Origin: Vandiemenella viatica
Taxonomy: Eukaryota > Arthropoda > Insecta > Orthoptera > Morabidae
Direction of reading: 5' to 3'
NCBI GenBank assembly: GCA_031002005.1
Contig: CM061920.1
Span: 108,249,447-108,313,446 of the forward strand
Length of the DNA: 64,000 bases
In this document: piece after piece, positions 1 through 10,624 of the stretch
Numbering within the stretch: the first letter of the stretch is position 1
Layout of the letters: every line of letters starts with the position of its first letter
Position numbers and translations under genes: made by a program
The notes under the pieces: model-generated
The model's database searches: none
Seen by the model: the letters and a program-made list of their open reading frames with translations, nothing else
Told to the model about the DNA's origin: nothing

Positions 1-647
1 TATCTATCCTTGATTCGTTTGCATCGAAGAGAGTAAAGGAACTACTACAGGAACCATTGCTCTGAAGGATAATTTATGATACTCATACCATCGAAAAAGT
101 TTCATCCGTAGGTTCGTTGTAACACAGTCGTTGTTATCAGTGTTCGTTATTCGGCTGAGAAAATTTACTGAGAAACATCGGTTTAGAGACATCAGTTTGC
201 TTGAAAGGAATTATTTGAACCGTAAACTAAGACGCTCTCTCCGCTATTGAAGATTTTGGTACACAGTTCAATCAGTTGGTTTCTCTTAATAAGTACAGAG
301 TTAAGGAACAAACGCTAGCAAATAAATTATTCGTGATGCACTGTCGACCTGTTGGTTGAATGATGATACTCTGGGAGGAGTGGCATAGCTTTTTTTATTA
401 GTGTATTGAGACTCACTGATATATAGGTAATTGGGGCCGGTAGAGAACTGTGAGACTAGAACAGGTAGGACTTTGATCGCGAAACCATAAACAGGTTGGT
501 GGGATTGGGGATCGAGTCCAGGTACTGCAGAATAATAGAGCGTCAGCCACTTAGCAATCAAGCACTGTCAGTAGAGATTAACTTTTTAAATGTTCTGGTG
601 GGTAGGTGATTCACGTGCCAGATTCTGAATGGATATTTTTTTTTCAG

Positions 648-760
648 GCTATACACCTTGTTGACGACTAGGTTGGAGATGATAAACAGCAAGGAATTCG
701 GTCATAAGCATTTTGAAGGATTCATTACGGCATTAACCTCGAATTATTTCGGGAAAGAAT
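648..760 (+). CDS. weak candidate internal exon, unknown protein
   Basis: A T-rich tract ending in TTTTTTTTCAG (acceptor AG at 646-647) is followed by a reading frame that stays open to 954. Conceptual residues run LYTLLTTRLEMINSKEFGHK and onward with a mixed polar and hydrophobic composition. Possible donors are GTATAG at 761 and GTGAGC at 766; both are weak. I recognise no domain. The frame carries no in-frame stop for about 100 codons, which is modest evidence in 37-40% GC DNA. It could equally be a chance open frame after a T-tract. It lies on the same strand as the two other candidate exons at 1617 and 17333. Confidence 0.17.
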
Positions 761-1561
761 GTATAGTGAGCTGTTCTGAAATACTTATTGGCCATATTTT
801 ACTGGGCGCCATGCTGCTAACAGATCATTTTGCCTTATTTCCGATTGAAGTCGTCTCTTGGTGTACCAGCCAGAATCACAATTCAGAAGGGAAAGAGGCT
901 AACCGCTTGCCGATGTCGTTCTTCATACTCATAGGTCGCAAGAGAGAAAAATAAAGAGAAATTGGTAGCAGGATTAACACTTCTGAACTGGAATTTGATA
1001 ATTTTAATGACATCTAACGATAGATAATATGTAAATAATGTAATGGTATTGCTCTTCGTCATGGACGTAAAGCGACTGAATAGAATTTGTAATTCTGCTT
1101 GTACCAAATACCGCTATACAATGCCCTGGAATAAATTTTTTACCATTAAATAATATGACGTTATCTTGGCAGATATCAACTAAGAGGTTTAACAATATAT
1201 TCTTACAAGCACGCAGAGTACAAAACCTATTAAACACAGTCAAAAAAAAATTAACCTGTCCCAAAAACGGGTGGGTAGTCAAGATTGTTTCGAACAAATG
1301 CCGTGGGTGCGCGCTTACATTACAACGTTTCCAAAAAAAAAAAAAACATACGCCGTACCGAGTGCAGAGGTTTGTTTTTCACAAAGTGTTAAAGTTAGAA
1401 CGAAGCTCTGAATTTAACATCCAATCGGAGATTACCAGGACTACTTCCTCAGGCCATAATGGAGTGAGTTTAGTAGCAGTAATCCTCTCCGCCCTTGGAC
1501 GCAAGAGAGCATTGTTTTTTCGCATACTGTTTAACAACTCCCAATTCATGGATTTTTGACA

Positions 1562-1584
1562 CTGATGAGCTCGTGAGGACGAGA
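1562..1584 (+). ncRNA. degenerate hammerhead-ribozyme-like core
   Basis: The stretch begins CTGATGAG and continues GCTC-GTGA-GGAC then GAGA. A classical hammerhead has CUGAUGA, a stem II such as GUCC-GUGA-GGAC, then GAAA. All seven bases of the CUGAUGA box are kept, as are the GUGA loop and the GGAC strand. Stem II has one C-A mismatch and one U-G wobble, and the GAAA box reads GAGA, a change at the conserved A14 that should abolish cleavage. I could not find convincing stems I and III around it. Hammerheads are known in Dolichopoda cave-cricket satellite DNA and in Penelope-like elements, so a relic is plausible, but chance resemblance is not excluded. It ends 33 bases before the candidate exon at 1617. 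Confidence 0.3.
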
Positions 1585-1616
1585 GGACGCGTAACTTCTG
1601 GATAATTTTCTTACAG

Positions 1617-1724
1617 CAGTTAGAAAGCCGTATTTTTGATGAGGATAATCAATATAAATCAACAAGTGAAAACGTTAATGGTGGTCCGCTTAAAATCAAA
1701 CTGAATAGTGAGGAAATTCTGTAA
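1617..1724 (+). CDS. candidate terminal coding exon, unknown protein
   Basis: The acceptor is ATAATTTTCTTACAG (AG at 1615-1616), with a plausible branch site GTAACT about 25 bases upstream. Read in phase 0 the exon gives 35 residues and then TAA at 1722-1724. It opens QLESRIFDEDNQYKSTSENV and ends LKIKLNSEEIL, a charged, protein-like tail with a normal acidic, basic and polar mix. No domain is recognised. The next GT that could serve as a donor is GTAATA at 1721, so an internal exon ending at 1720 is also possible. No clear AATAAA signal follows within 300 bases. If real, it is either the last coding exon of a gene entering from the left or part of a gene running rightwards. Confidence 0.33.
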   Translation, partial: QLESRIFDEDNQYKSTSENVNGGPLKIKLNSEEIL

Positions 1725-4085
1725 TATTTGGACGCAGTTCTTCGAGGAGTACATTTGGCGAGGATGCGGCCAACCCATGGATAGGTAAATTGTTAATGTT
1801 GCACTCTAATGTTGTTTAACAGGATAAAATGTTTCGTATTTTATCTCCACTTGGTCAGTGGCTGGGTACGAGTTGTTTCTATGACTACGCGGTTGGTTAT
1901 CGCTATCTCCCGTTAAGAATACCAACATCCGAAGCGCGAAGGAGAAAATGAGATGGTTCGGTGGTTTAGGAAGTTTCCGTTACGACGAACGGAGATTCTA
2001 CTCGAATATTCTACTGGACTCTGATCCAGACGTCACTCTTGAGTCTATGTGGGACTACACTGCTGAATGCGATACGGCTGTCACCTTTGGCTGTGTCAGT
2101 CTAATGCTTGACCTTATAATAGTCTTTGGTACAAATTGAGCCGTCACATGTTACAACCAAATAATTCGTGTCAGAGGAAGGCTTGAGTGGAGCCTGACTA
2201 TCCACGTCGCTGCTGATGTAGCAACCTCGACTCGTCCAGACACAGCATCTTTAGCTGTAGCGACATGACAGGTAACACACGTCGATGAGAGCTTTTCCCA
2301 CTTAAATGACGTATCTTACACCCAGTAATCGACGCCGACTGGAGGAAAGTGTCTCATAATCTCTTTATTAATCATTCAACACTTGTGTTATGTCGATTAC
2401 TATATCAACACCAAGCATGGTGGATGGTACTCCACTAATGACCACAACATCGGTACTAAGTTGCCTGCATAGGTTAATCAGTTTAGCTTTCACGCATCAC
2501 TGTATTTTCTGTGACTCTTGTATGTATCTGAGACAAAATAGAAAACCAATCTATCTCATTGTAGAATGACCTGTAGATGATAGCGTTCTTACCTCTACTG
2601 ACGACTTGGACATTGAAGTTTAAAATGTTTATACTGTTTAGATTTGCTAATCAAACATTCTTTTAAAACTCGAAAACTGACTACGTTTCGCGTTACTAGA
2701 GACGACACAAAAGAGGGATTTGATAGTTGGAGGGAGGATGGGAGAAGAGAGAGAGATTCTTCCAACCTGTCCTCTCACAGTGTTAATATGAAGTGCTACG
2801 TTCGTCTTGATATGCCCGTAATCACTTTCACTACACTGGGATCAGCCAAATTTTAACAGATGGATACAGAGAAAGCTTGATGAATAAACAATGAATCAAT
2901 TACGCAAAATACACCATGGTGCTGAATATCTAGTTTTGTGTTCCGGATTCAGATGCTAATTGCTGTTTTTAATTAGCAATTAGTGAACCATAAACACTAA
3001 CGAGCTGCGCGAGGAGAGTTAATAACATTCATTCTCCCACTGATCTGCAGCCCACAATAACGTGTATGGAACAGAACGGGCTTGGTCATTACTTAAGTCC
3101 TGTTTATCGCAGACTCTAGAACCACACTTTTAATGGCTTGAGAATTGAACTGTATTTACATATAGATGAATGTTTTACTGTGATGGACGCTTTTTTCGAC
3201 ATGGAAATATTTCATTGCTATTGTACAGCACCTGAAGGTATGAGACCGATTATTAATAAGCATCTGAATGTCAATATTTGATATCATTTGTATGTAATTT
3301 GCTTATATTTGGTATCACAGAATTTTTATCTCCTACTGTCTTGTACATTTGCAGAATTTATTTAAAACTGATTTCGTAGACGCAGTCCTGTGTTTGTGTA
3401 ACCGACTACGTAGTTCTTTTATTCTTTACAATTAATCAATATAGTTACCTTTTTGCGGAGTTTTAACGTTTAAATTATGTAAAATCTTGGTTTACTTTTA
3501 TTATTGGTTATACGGTTACCTCAGACCTCTTTTCAATACAGGTTTCATTTTTTGTAGCTGGACTTTTAAGTTACATTTGATATAACAGTATCATACGTAA
3601 ATATTATCTGAGCTAAATTATCTTTACAAAATTTTAGAAAGTGTTTCTTAGACTAACATGCAGAAAATGAAAGGTTTCATGGTGTTCAAAGAAACATTAC
3701 ATCCACCTGATGAGAAATCATTTATTAAAAACTGTTTTTAACGATTTCAACGGTTTTATATCAGTTGCGTGTTAATATAAATAAGGGTTTCTAAAATAAT
3801 AATAATAATAAAAAACTAAATAATGACAAGTTTATACATAGTATATAAGAGAGCTTCTTACAGAAAATAGTTCAATATGATTTATGCATTTAATAAAGTC
3901 GAATATTCGATGTGTTTCATGATTTTTCTGAGAAAATGTAAAGAGAAACTATGATTATTACAGTTTTCATATTTTGTTATTTTTTACTAATAAAGACAAA
4001 GGCCGTAACAGAGAGCGTACTATTTGAAGAAGGATTCCACGGCGACGTTCCCGTAAATATTACGCTTGATTGCTTCTTTGCTGGA
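1725..4085. other. unannotated AT-rich DNA
   Basis: I see no gene, SINE or transposase here. Short open frames at 1948-2139 and 2644-2856 lack splice sites and recognisable motifs. A small AAT microsatellite lies at about 3797-3815. Confidence 0.5.
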
Positions 4086-4985
4086 GTTAAGCCGCTTATC
4101 TATCTATATCTATAAAACGAAAACCGCGTATATTTGTACCAGAAAAACTCGAAATCTACTGCGAAGATTTCAATGGGGTTTTCACCGTTTTAACGCTTAG
4201 AATCTCAACTCAGTTGTTTGGTATGTCTTATGCTTCTACGTTATATAACGCCGAACGTATGGTGAGGAATACCACAGATGGAACCACTAAATGCAGCATG
4301 CTTCGCACTAAACACACAATTACAATGTCTTTGACCATAGCCTTTAATGAAAGCAATAAGATAACTTTACAATAATAACTCTTTTGCACATTAAACAAAA
4401 CTTGAAGCATTCTTTCCTTTAATTCGGGATATTCAATTTTTAAATACCACAGATAACCGTAAAAACTACAGAGATTTTCTTTAACCACGACCTCTGGCAG
4501 TAGGTCTACAACTACATTGTCTCTGGCCATCAGCATTAGTCTTCTATTTGAATAAAATCATTTATTTACGATAATATTATTCTGGATTCACTTTTGATAT
4601 TTGTATAAAAGGCTGAACCTGCGGAGTGAAAGTATTTGGTGTTTCGAGCAAAAATTATATCCATTCACTTTACAATTGAAGCAAATGTGAGTTTCTAACA
4701 TAATCTAGCGTTGTTTAGTAATGTAGTACTGCATTTTCTTAATCGAATTAATGAAGCTTGATACACATGAAACTTTTCGGACGAATGAAAATAGTGTTCG
4801 TGCAAATAAACTTCAACCGACCCGTTTCTTGGTAGGCGGCGTGTGAATCTAGGTTTGCTTTAATTCCGAAAAAGTTGGCGTGAATTTTATGAATCTTTGT
4901 ACAAATGTTTCTCATTGCGGGAATAAAAATAGCGTACGGGTAAATCTACGCCAACTATACCGGGCAACGCCGGGAACTCCGCTAG
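4085..4985 (-). mobile_element. dispersed 'ACTAG...ATATAAGAT'-type repeat, reversed copy
   Basis: Read on the - strand the segment starts with ACTAGCGGAGTTCCCGGCG at about 4985 and ends in a (TATC/TATA)-rich tail near 4090-4110. Related heads and tails occur at 52762-53109 (head ACTAGATGGTGCCCACAAC, tail TTTATATATATAAGATTA), 60228-61208 and, reversed, before 17140. These are hallmarks of a dispersed retroelement-like repeat. The internal sequence differs between copies, and this copy contains a hAT-like coding relic. Confidence 0.45.
4228..4536 (-). pseudogene. decayed hAT-like transposase C-terminal piece
   Basis: On the - strand this frame contains LKIEYPELKERMLQVLFN followed by a weak match to 'Y-x-C-E-x-x-F-S-x-L-x-x-x-K' (seen as YYCKV...LSLKAMVK). 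That order resembles the dimerisation region at the C-terminus of hAT transposases and of domesticated ZBED-type proteins, where a 'YP-x-L' segment precedes a C-E-x-x-F-S block. The key C-E and F-S residues are changed or lost, the N-terminal zinc finger and catalytic region are absent, and the rest of the frame does not match. It sits inside a dispersed repeat and should be nonfunctional. The call rests on a short segment and could be wrong. Confidence 0.33.
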
Positions 4986-5569
4986 TGACTGATGTTATCT
5001 AAATTTTGAGTTTACAAATAAACCATAAAAACGTAAAGAAGGCTTTATAAAATACGTCATACGTGAAGCTGAGCATGAGTGAAGATGTGCCAGCAGAAAA
5101 ACTAAAATTAAAAACCTAGAAGGATCGAGTAAAATTTTCTCCAGAAACCGCTGGTCGAAGAAGTAACATCTGCTGGCTACAGCAAAATTATGTGGGTGAG
5201 GATCAGTTCTCGTGGATTTTTTTAATGCTCTTATCCAGATTATTACCTCTGTATTAACATATGCTGTATGAGCGAAGGACACTGGAGCGCAACGTTGTCC
5301 TGATTCCTCCTGAAGCGGTAGATCTTCTTATACTGTAAGTTACCAGTCACCTTAAGCCATGGCAAATGCAGAAAGCGTAACAGCTTGTCACCTGCATGAT
5401 GAATCGCAACAAAATTTATTTTATTAAAAAGCGAATTAAAAGATAAGGGTCTTTTCCGCTATCTGCCATCGCGGAACACACTACGGTGTGTGATTATGGG
5501 ATTGGGAGGATTCGTGCCCTACCAGTGATAGAACGGGATTTGTCAGTTGCGGAACATTTATCGTATTGA

Positions 5570-5810
5570 AGCAATGTAGTGTTGCCATCTGCCTGTGAAA
5601 CGTTTAACTATGTTCTGTGCGTGATGAGTGTAGTTTATCCTGTGAATTGTGTAGTTTATGAGGCTGCGACTGGGGACCGTCCGAGCATCGTCCGTAACGA
5701 TTGCGGGAAAGCGCCTGAAAACCACGGTCAGGGCGACCGGCACGCGGGAATCAGGAATCGATCCTGGTCACGTTGCACCTCCTCGATCCAGTGGGGGGGG
5801 GGGGGGGGTG
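5570..5810 (+). repeat. SINE-like dispersed repeat, family C, ending in a G-run
   Basis: The order 'GTAGTTTAT-GAGGC', 'GGGACCGTCC', 'CGCCTGAAAACCAC', 'GGGCGACCGGCACGCGG' recurs in diverged form at 18865-19060 and its duplicate 21553-21748 (GGGAACCGTCC, GCCTAAAACCTGCATCCAGG, GGCCGACACGCGG). A run of 16 G lies at 5793-5808. The wording resembles SINE-like repeats I know from orthopteroid insects. No protein is expected from the overlapping open frames. Confidence 0.5.
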
Positions 5811-7160
5811 CCATAACACACGCAGCCACACGGAGGCGTCACGAAGTTCTTTTTATCAATAGATCGGTAACTTTCAATACGTCACATTTGATTACGTTTT
5901 TCAAACTTGACCTATTGATCCGAAAACTGCTATAAATGGTCCTTGTCGTTAAAGTTTTTACTTTATTTATATTTTCTAGACGTCTTGTATATCCTAAAAC
6001 AAAGAATGACTATCTCCAAGGTGAATGAATGTAATCCATATTAAATTGTTGCTAAGATTCATTGCGTTAGTTTGTTTGTGAACCGGAGAACTAGGGCTGC
6101 ATTAATAAGAAAAAAATCACACTTAATTTTTTTTGTCGTCCTCTATACTCTTAACTTCAGAAATTATTCCAATAGGGAGCCCTATTGTGGACGCTAAGCT
6201 GTCCGTATCCCGCTTGTTACCCGCCCTTAACACTTAAACGGAATAAGTTGGATTTGCACATATCATTTATTTCTTTGATCCAGAACAGAATATTATTTTT
6301 GAAATTTGTAATAAATTGTATTATGTGTAGGTTACATAGAAATCAGTGGTAATTAAAAAATCTGCCCTGAGGTGTGCGGTGGCAATGCTTAGAGCTCGTT
6401 AGCTGGTAAACTAATTCTTTTCCTGAAATTTAAACACAATTGGACGTCAAAGTTGCCAATTTCGGACCATTTTGTTACGGGAGTTTTTTCATAAGCGATA
6501 TTACCTATTGACTCCATATTTGTTCCCAATATTTACTTTAACCTACATTTAAACGACATACCCTAAAAACACTTATATCTATTTTACTTTGTTAGATGTG
6601 AAAAAAATAAACATTTTATTTTTATTTTGAAGTTATTCTGGTGTATACAAACATCCCTTTATTTCAAAAGTTCTAGTTTCAAAATGCATTGCATTCGATA
6701 GGTAAATTAGTAAATTTGATTCTAAACGAACCATAACACTAGTAACAAGGCGCGGCAGTGGAGAACCAAGGAGAAGAGTTCGCTACCTACGACCAACATA
6801 TGCAGAAACTGTGCCAGGCGATAGCCGTCTGACCTACCAAATCATTAAAGTACTCAACTCCCATTTGCCCCATTTGTACCTTCTTATTTCTTACATAATG
6901 AATCCATGAAACTCTGTCTTTACGCACGATAGCTCCCTTCAAACTAATCAGAAATTCTTCAGATTTTGCAGAACGAACCATTAGAGACCAATACAGATCC
7001 AGTGCGTGCACTGGTATGCAAAACTTAAGGAAGAAAGAAACATTTGCATGCTGTATCGTTTCCAAGTAACATAGCTTGATAAAACTTAACCCAAACATAG
7101 AAATAACTGCTACACTATCGCACAGTAGGCAACTGAAAGAAATACGCGATTCGACGAACA
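5811..7160. other. unannotated AT-rich DNA with one long unexplained open frame
   Basis: A - strand frame of 124 codons occupies 6787-7161 and matches no family I know. Part of it (around 6950-7000) shares wording such as AGAAATTCTTCAGATTTTGC with the tandem repeat at 8353-8685, so it is probably repeat-derived rather than a gene. Confidence 0.4.
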
Positions 7161-7204
7161 TAAATAATACTTTTATACAAAGACAATAAGTTACTGCGAC
7201 TTAT

Positions 7205-8110
7205 GCTGCTCCTTGGGATATTACAAAAAGGAGGGACATGGAATTAAAAGCGCGTGGCCCATGCTGTCGACAAGATTTTGAAGAAGTTCTTGTGGTATGG
7301 CACTCCATTTCATCACCAGCGGGGTTGACAACTGCTGGCTGTTGGTTGTTGCATGTGTACTTGCTGCAATACGTCTCCAAAACTCATCTCGACGGTCTCG
7401 AGAGGATTTAAGCGATAGGAACGGGCAGGGCAGCCCATTCGCCGACGTCCCAAGCGATCCTCCATCTGCGCTGTCCAACGAGGTCACTCATTGCCATCAA
7501 TTAAAGTGATGTCACGGTCAAATACACCTCTGAAAAGACGCACGTGGGGAAGGAGAACAGTGTCACAATAACGTTCACCGCTGAGTGTACCATGTTCAAA
7601 AATTTGGAGGTCGGTACGCCAAAGCAATATTATGCCTCCCGACACCATAACAACTGGACCGTCAAAATGATCATGTTCTACAATGATCCTGGGAGCACCA
7701 CTCACCTCTCACCATGACTACTATGACTGAATCTGCTCTCACCTGAGAAGAGCACGCGACTCCACTTATCTGCACGCCAGTCCTGATGCTCCTGGTACCA
7801 TCGCAAAAAGGTGCCGCCAACGTGCGCGTATCAGCGGAACACAATGTAATCGTAGGTCCCTCTCCTTCGGACAGCAGTGTCTGTAGTTCGGCATGCTCGT
7901 GAAACAATACTGTAAGCAATACCAAACTTCTGCGCTAAACTCGTCATACTTGGTCCCTCCAATTTCCCAATGATTCTTCCCCCTGACAAGTCATCCAATT
8001 GTTGTCTACGGGCCGTGTTTTGATGAAGAAAATTACCACAGTGCACCGTAATATTTTGTTGGTTGACACACACTGTTTTGTTCCGTTCCTTCAACTGACT
8101 CGTGTTGCTG
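7205..8110 (-). pseudogene. Tc1-like transposase, broken in several frames
   Basis: Read on the - strand in order: a helix-turn-helix part (RRQQLDDLSGGRIIGKLEG then SLAQKFGIAYSIVSRA, + coordinates about 7900-8035); a stop; then RWYQEHQDWRADKWSRVLF and SGESRF (about 7728-7830); GPVVMVSGGIILLWRTDLQI (about 7600-7680); VLLPHVRLFRG with a D-G-N motif near 7495-7550; and a C-terminal part containing IPQELLQNLVDSM (about 7262-7310). These are successive blocks of Tc1-family DD34E transposases, which cut and paste DNA at TA sites. The first catalytic Asp of the usual D-E-S-R-F motif is Gly here. The region between the helix-turn-helix and catalytic parts is deleted, and there are at least three frame breaks. 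It is dead. Terminal inverted repeats were not identified. Confidence 0.85.
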
Positions 8111-8352
8111 GCCGGATATATTTGTGCTATAGTCGCTCTGATCTCACGCCATGTGACGTCCAGCTTTGTGTGCAGTGCACTTGTGCGAGCCCTCTGATAA
8201 TATACTAATGTAATTTCATTCATTTTCACCAAACAGTTAAAAATGTTCCGTTACTTTTTCTGTCTCGTCCTTTAGTTTGCTTATCAGAGTATTTGGTCCA
8301 GGTTAGGCTACACAGTCATGACCTTTGACCCTTTGACCATATACTATATACT

Positions 8353-8685
8353 ATATCAAGCGTACTCTCCGTTCGAAATATCTGCCTTCATGCATTCTAA
8401 CACATATCAGACTACAGAAATTCTTCAAATTTTGCAGAGTCAATCGAAAGTGGGAAAAAGGTGCAATTTGTATTTCAGCCAGATCGGCTAACGCGATCAT
8501 GGCCTTCAGACATTTTCGGCATATTTTTCGCGTAGAACCTCTGCCTTTATTGATTCTAAGATACTTCAACCAAAATTCTTCAAATCGTGCAGAAAAAACT
8601 GTTAGGACGAAATGTAGGTCATGATCGTATTTCAGACAGATCAGGTGAAGTTGTTATGATGGTTGACCTCAAAAAAAGGATCTAC
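8353..8685. repeat. two-unit diverged tandem repeat, unit about 155-165 bp
   Basis: Two adjacent units share 'CTGCCTT-ATGCATTCTAA', 'AAATTCTTCAAAT-TTGCAGA' and 'TGTATTTCAG-CAGATC' in the same order (first unit about 8353-8520, second about 8530-8685). A partial third relative lies at about 6890-7000. The repeat is clearly diverged and is likely part of a dispersed element. Confidence 0.5.
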
Positions 8686-8699
8686 TCTTAACCCGTGAC

Positions 8700-9685
8700 G
8701 ATACGTAAAACGCGATAACGGGTTTACACCTATTATAAAACGCTGAGTACTGTGACTGGAGCTCGAATCTTCTCACCCTGCTATCTGCTGGTATCTCTGC
8801 CCAACAAGCTCTTTGTCTTGTGAGACCTATCCCCTTCAACGTTTGCAGATCTCTGGAGCGAGCTGGCTGTTTGCCACCTGTTGCCTACTGCTAAATGCCC
8901 TTTGACCTGCCCCAACAAGAGCCGTCTCCTCCTACTACTTTGCGACATAACTATAATACTACATATTTTACAGTTAAATTACAGCTGACGCGTTACCACC
9001 TCTTGAGTTATAAGGGTCAGTTACGTGAATTCTGTTCGTTATTTCCTGCTAATGTTGAAACGATTCGAAAAATGGTAATTCAAGCAGTAATAAATCCCAA
9101 GTGATGCAAGTATTAAAATCAATTCACTTTTCAATTTCAGATAGATGGTTCAATCCTCCAAACATTTTCGGCTAAGTGACGAAAACAAAAATGAAGCATA
9201 AATATTGTTCTAGGGAATCAATAGCTCAAGATGCAATTTGTTAGTAAATTTTGAATAAATTTAGCAAAGATACAAAGGGAGTAATATAAAAGAAATCTCT
9301 GTAGTTATTGCGTTTTTAATTTTATCTCATGGAAGTAGTCGAAAATTTTGAAAAAGTTCCCCGAACAGTGATGAGTTCTGTAATTTAATTTCACGGGTTC
9401 TATGTGAATGCTGAATTTAACAGAGTCATTGAAATGTGCAAATATTGTTATCATAAGGTTAAATTTACTGATGAATATGAAACAGATCATAATTGGGCTG
9501 GGATTGTCTGGAAATTAGGTGAAGTATGATTGGTTTGAATGTATTTATGAACATGCGATTACCTTCTTTCATTTACGAGAGTGATGTAATACTTCGTCCA
9601 CCAACCTATTTCGGTTGAAATGACAGGAGATATAAGATTGGAGAAACAAGATGCCGTACTGATAATATATGTATTTTTTTTTCTA
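8700..9685. other. unannotated AT-rich DNA
   Basis: No recognised gene or element. Short open frames at 8895-9104 and 9305-9490 have no splice or domain support. Confidence 0.5.
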
Positions 9686-9689
9686 GATT

Positions 9690-9785
9690 GTAAAACATTG
9701 AGTAAACATTAGTTTTGGTGCAAAGCACTCTCAGTCAACAACAATATTTGCGAATTTCAGAGTATGGACGTAGGTGTACTGCTAT
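9690..9785 (+). repeat. 3' end of a LINE (family shared with about 45960-46045)
   Basis: The words TTAGTTTTGGTGC, GAAT-TTCAGAGTAT and GGACGTAGGTGTA occur in the same order as TTAGTTTTGGTGC, AATGCAGAGTATATATG and TAGATGTAAGT at 45960-46045. The 'GAGTATnnATGTAGATGTA' style of ending is one I associate with non-LTR retrotransposons in orthopteroid insects. No coding part is visible upstream, so this is a short 5'-truncated copy. Confidence 0.45.
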
Positions 9786-10122
9786 GAAATATATCTTCAC
9801 CCAAATTTTTTGAGCTTAGGGAAAGCGAGGATTCGCAGATATTTTGTTCCGAATTACCTTTCTAGGTCTCCGCAATATAGGAGGGCTTGGCGTAAACAAA
9901 CCCACGCCAACTTTGTCTACTCTCAAGGAGTTTCTTCCTTGGTGCTCACTGGACAAGCTGAATTCGCCTTCCGTTCCGGACGTTGAGAGTCATGTGAATT
10001 CCTCAGCTTCAACGGCGATCGAAACAAGACTGATACCAAGAAGATGCATTACCGACTGATCTAAGTGGCCGCCTGTAAACATGTAACTAACTTCTTAACG
10101 ATTTCTTTTACTTTCTGCTGCA

Positions 10123-10240
10123 GGGCGTAGAACAAGCGGGACGTAGAACAAGCGGGACGTAGAACAAGCGAGACGTAGAACAAGCGGGACGTAGAACAAG
10201 CGAGACGTAGAACAAGCGGGACGTAGAACAAGCGGGACGT
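10123..10240 (+). repeat. 16-bp minisatellite, about 7.4 units
   Basis: The unit GGGACGTAGAACAAGC repeats without spacing: a 15-bp first unit at 10123, full units starting at 10138, 10154, 10170, 10186, 10202 and 10218, then GGGACGT to 10240. Units at 10170 and 10202 carry GAG in place of GGG, giving a partial two-unit alternation. The near identity indicates recent expansion. It follows a CTTTCTGCTGCAG stretch. Confidence 0.95.
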
Positions 10241-10269
10241 TTTTATACCTGTGCATCAGTTGAAGAGGC

Positions 10270-10500
10270 ATTAGCTTGTCTTTTTATTTTCATTCTTCTT
10301 ATTATTGTCATTAAAATCAAGAATAAACTGGGGACAAGGTACGGAAAGTAATTCAGCATGGTCTTTTAAACCAACAATCCCGGCATTTATGTGGAGTGAT
10401 TTCACGAACCCATGGAAAAGTGAAATTAGGTAGGCCGAACTGGTTTTCGAACCAGCGTCCTCCCGAATGTCAGGCCTTAGAGTCACCACTCACCCCCAAA
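10270..10500 (-). repeat. SINE family A, diverged copy
   Basis: On the - strand the box B-like GGTTCGAAAAC (10443-10453) follows an inverted GAGG...CATTCGGGAGGACG block. The body then carries 'CCATGG...AAATCACTCC...AATGCCGGGATTGTTGG' in the family order. Family members elsewhere are at 11430, 12070, 15432, 24185, 34640, 36670, 38290, 41520 and 58480. Confidence 0.65.
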
Positions 10501-10624
10501 AGGCTCGGTTAGATGCAAGAGGTGGTATACTGTAAGCAGAATAAAAATATGTGGGTATTGTTTTAAGATTTGTAGGAACCTCGCGACAGTTGTATAGTTA
10601 GCTCTTATCAACAAAACAATGCAT

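Noticed and set aside
1155..1559. 134-codon open frame on the + strand
   Set aside because: It crosses A-runs, has no motif or splice sites, and looks like a chance frame.
5793..5808. G-run (and C-runs at 14491, 52958 and 57534) as a quadruplex regulator
   Set aside because: Single uninterrupted homopolymers at repeat edges; no sign of regulated context.
10123..10240. CRISPR array
   Set aside because: Units of 16 bp are adjacent with no spacers.
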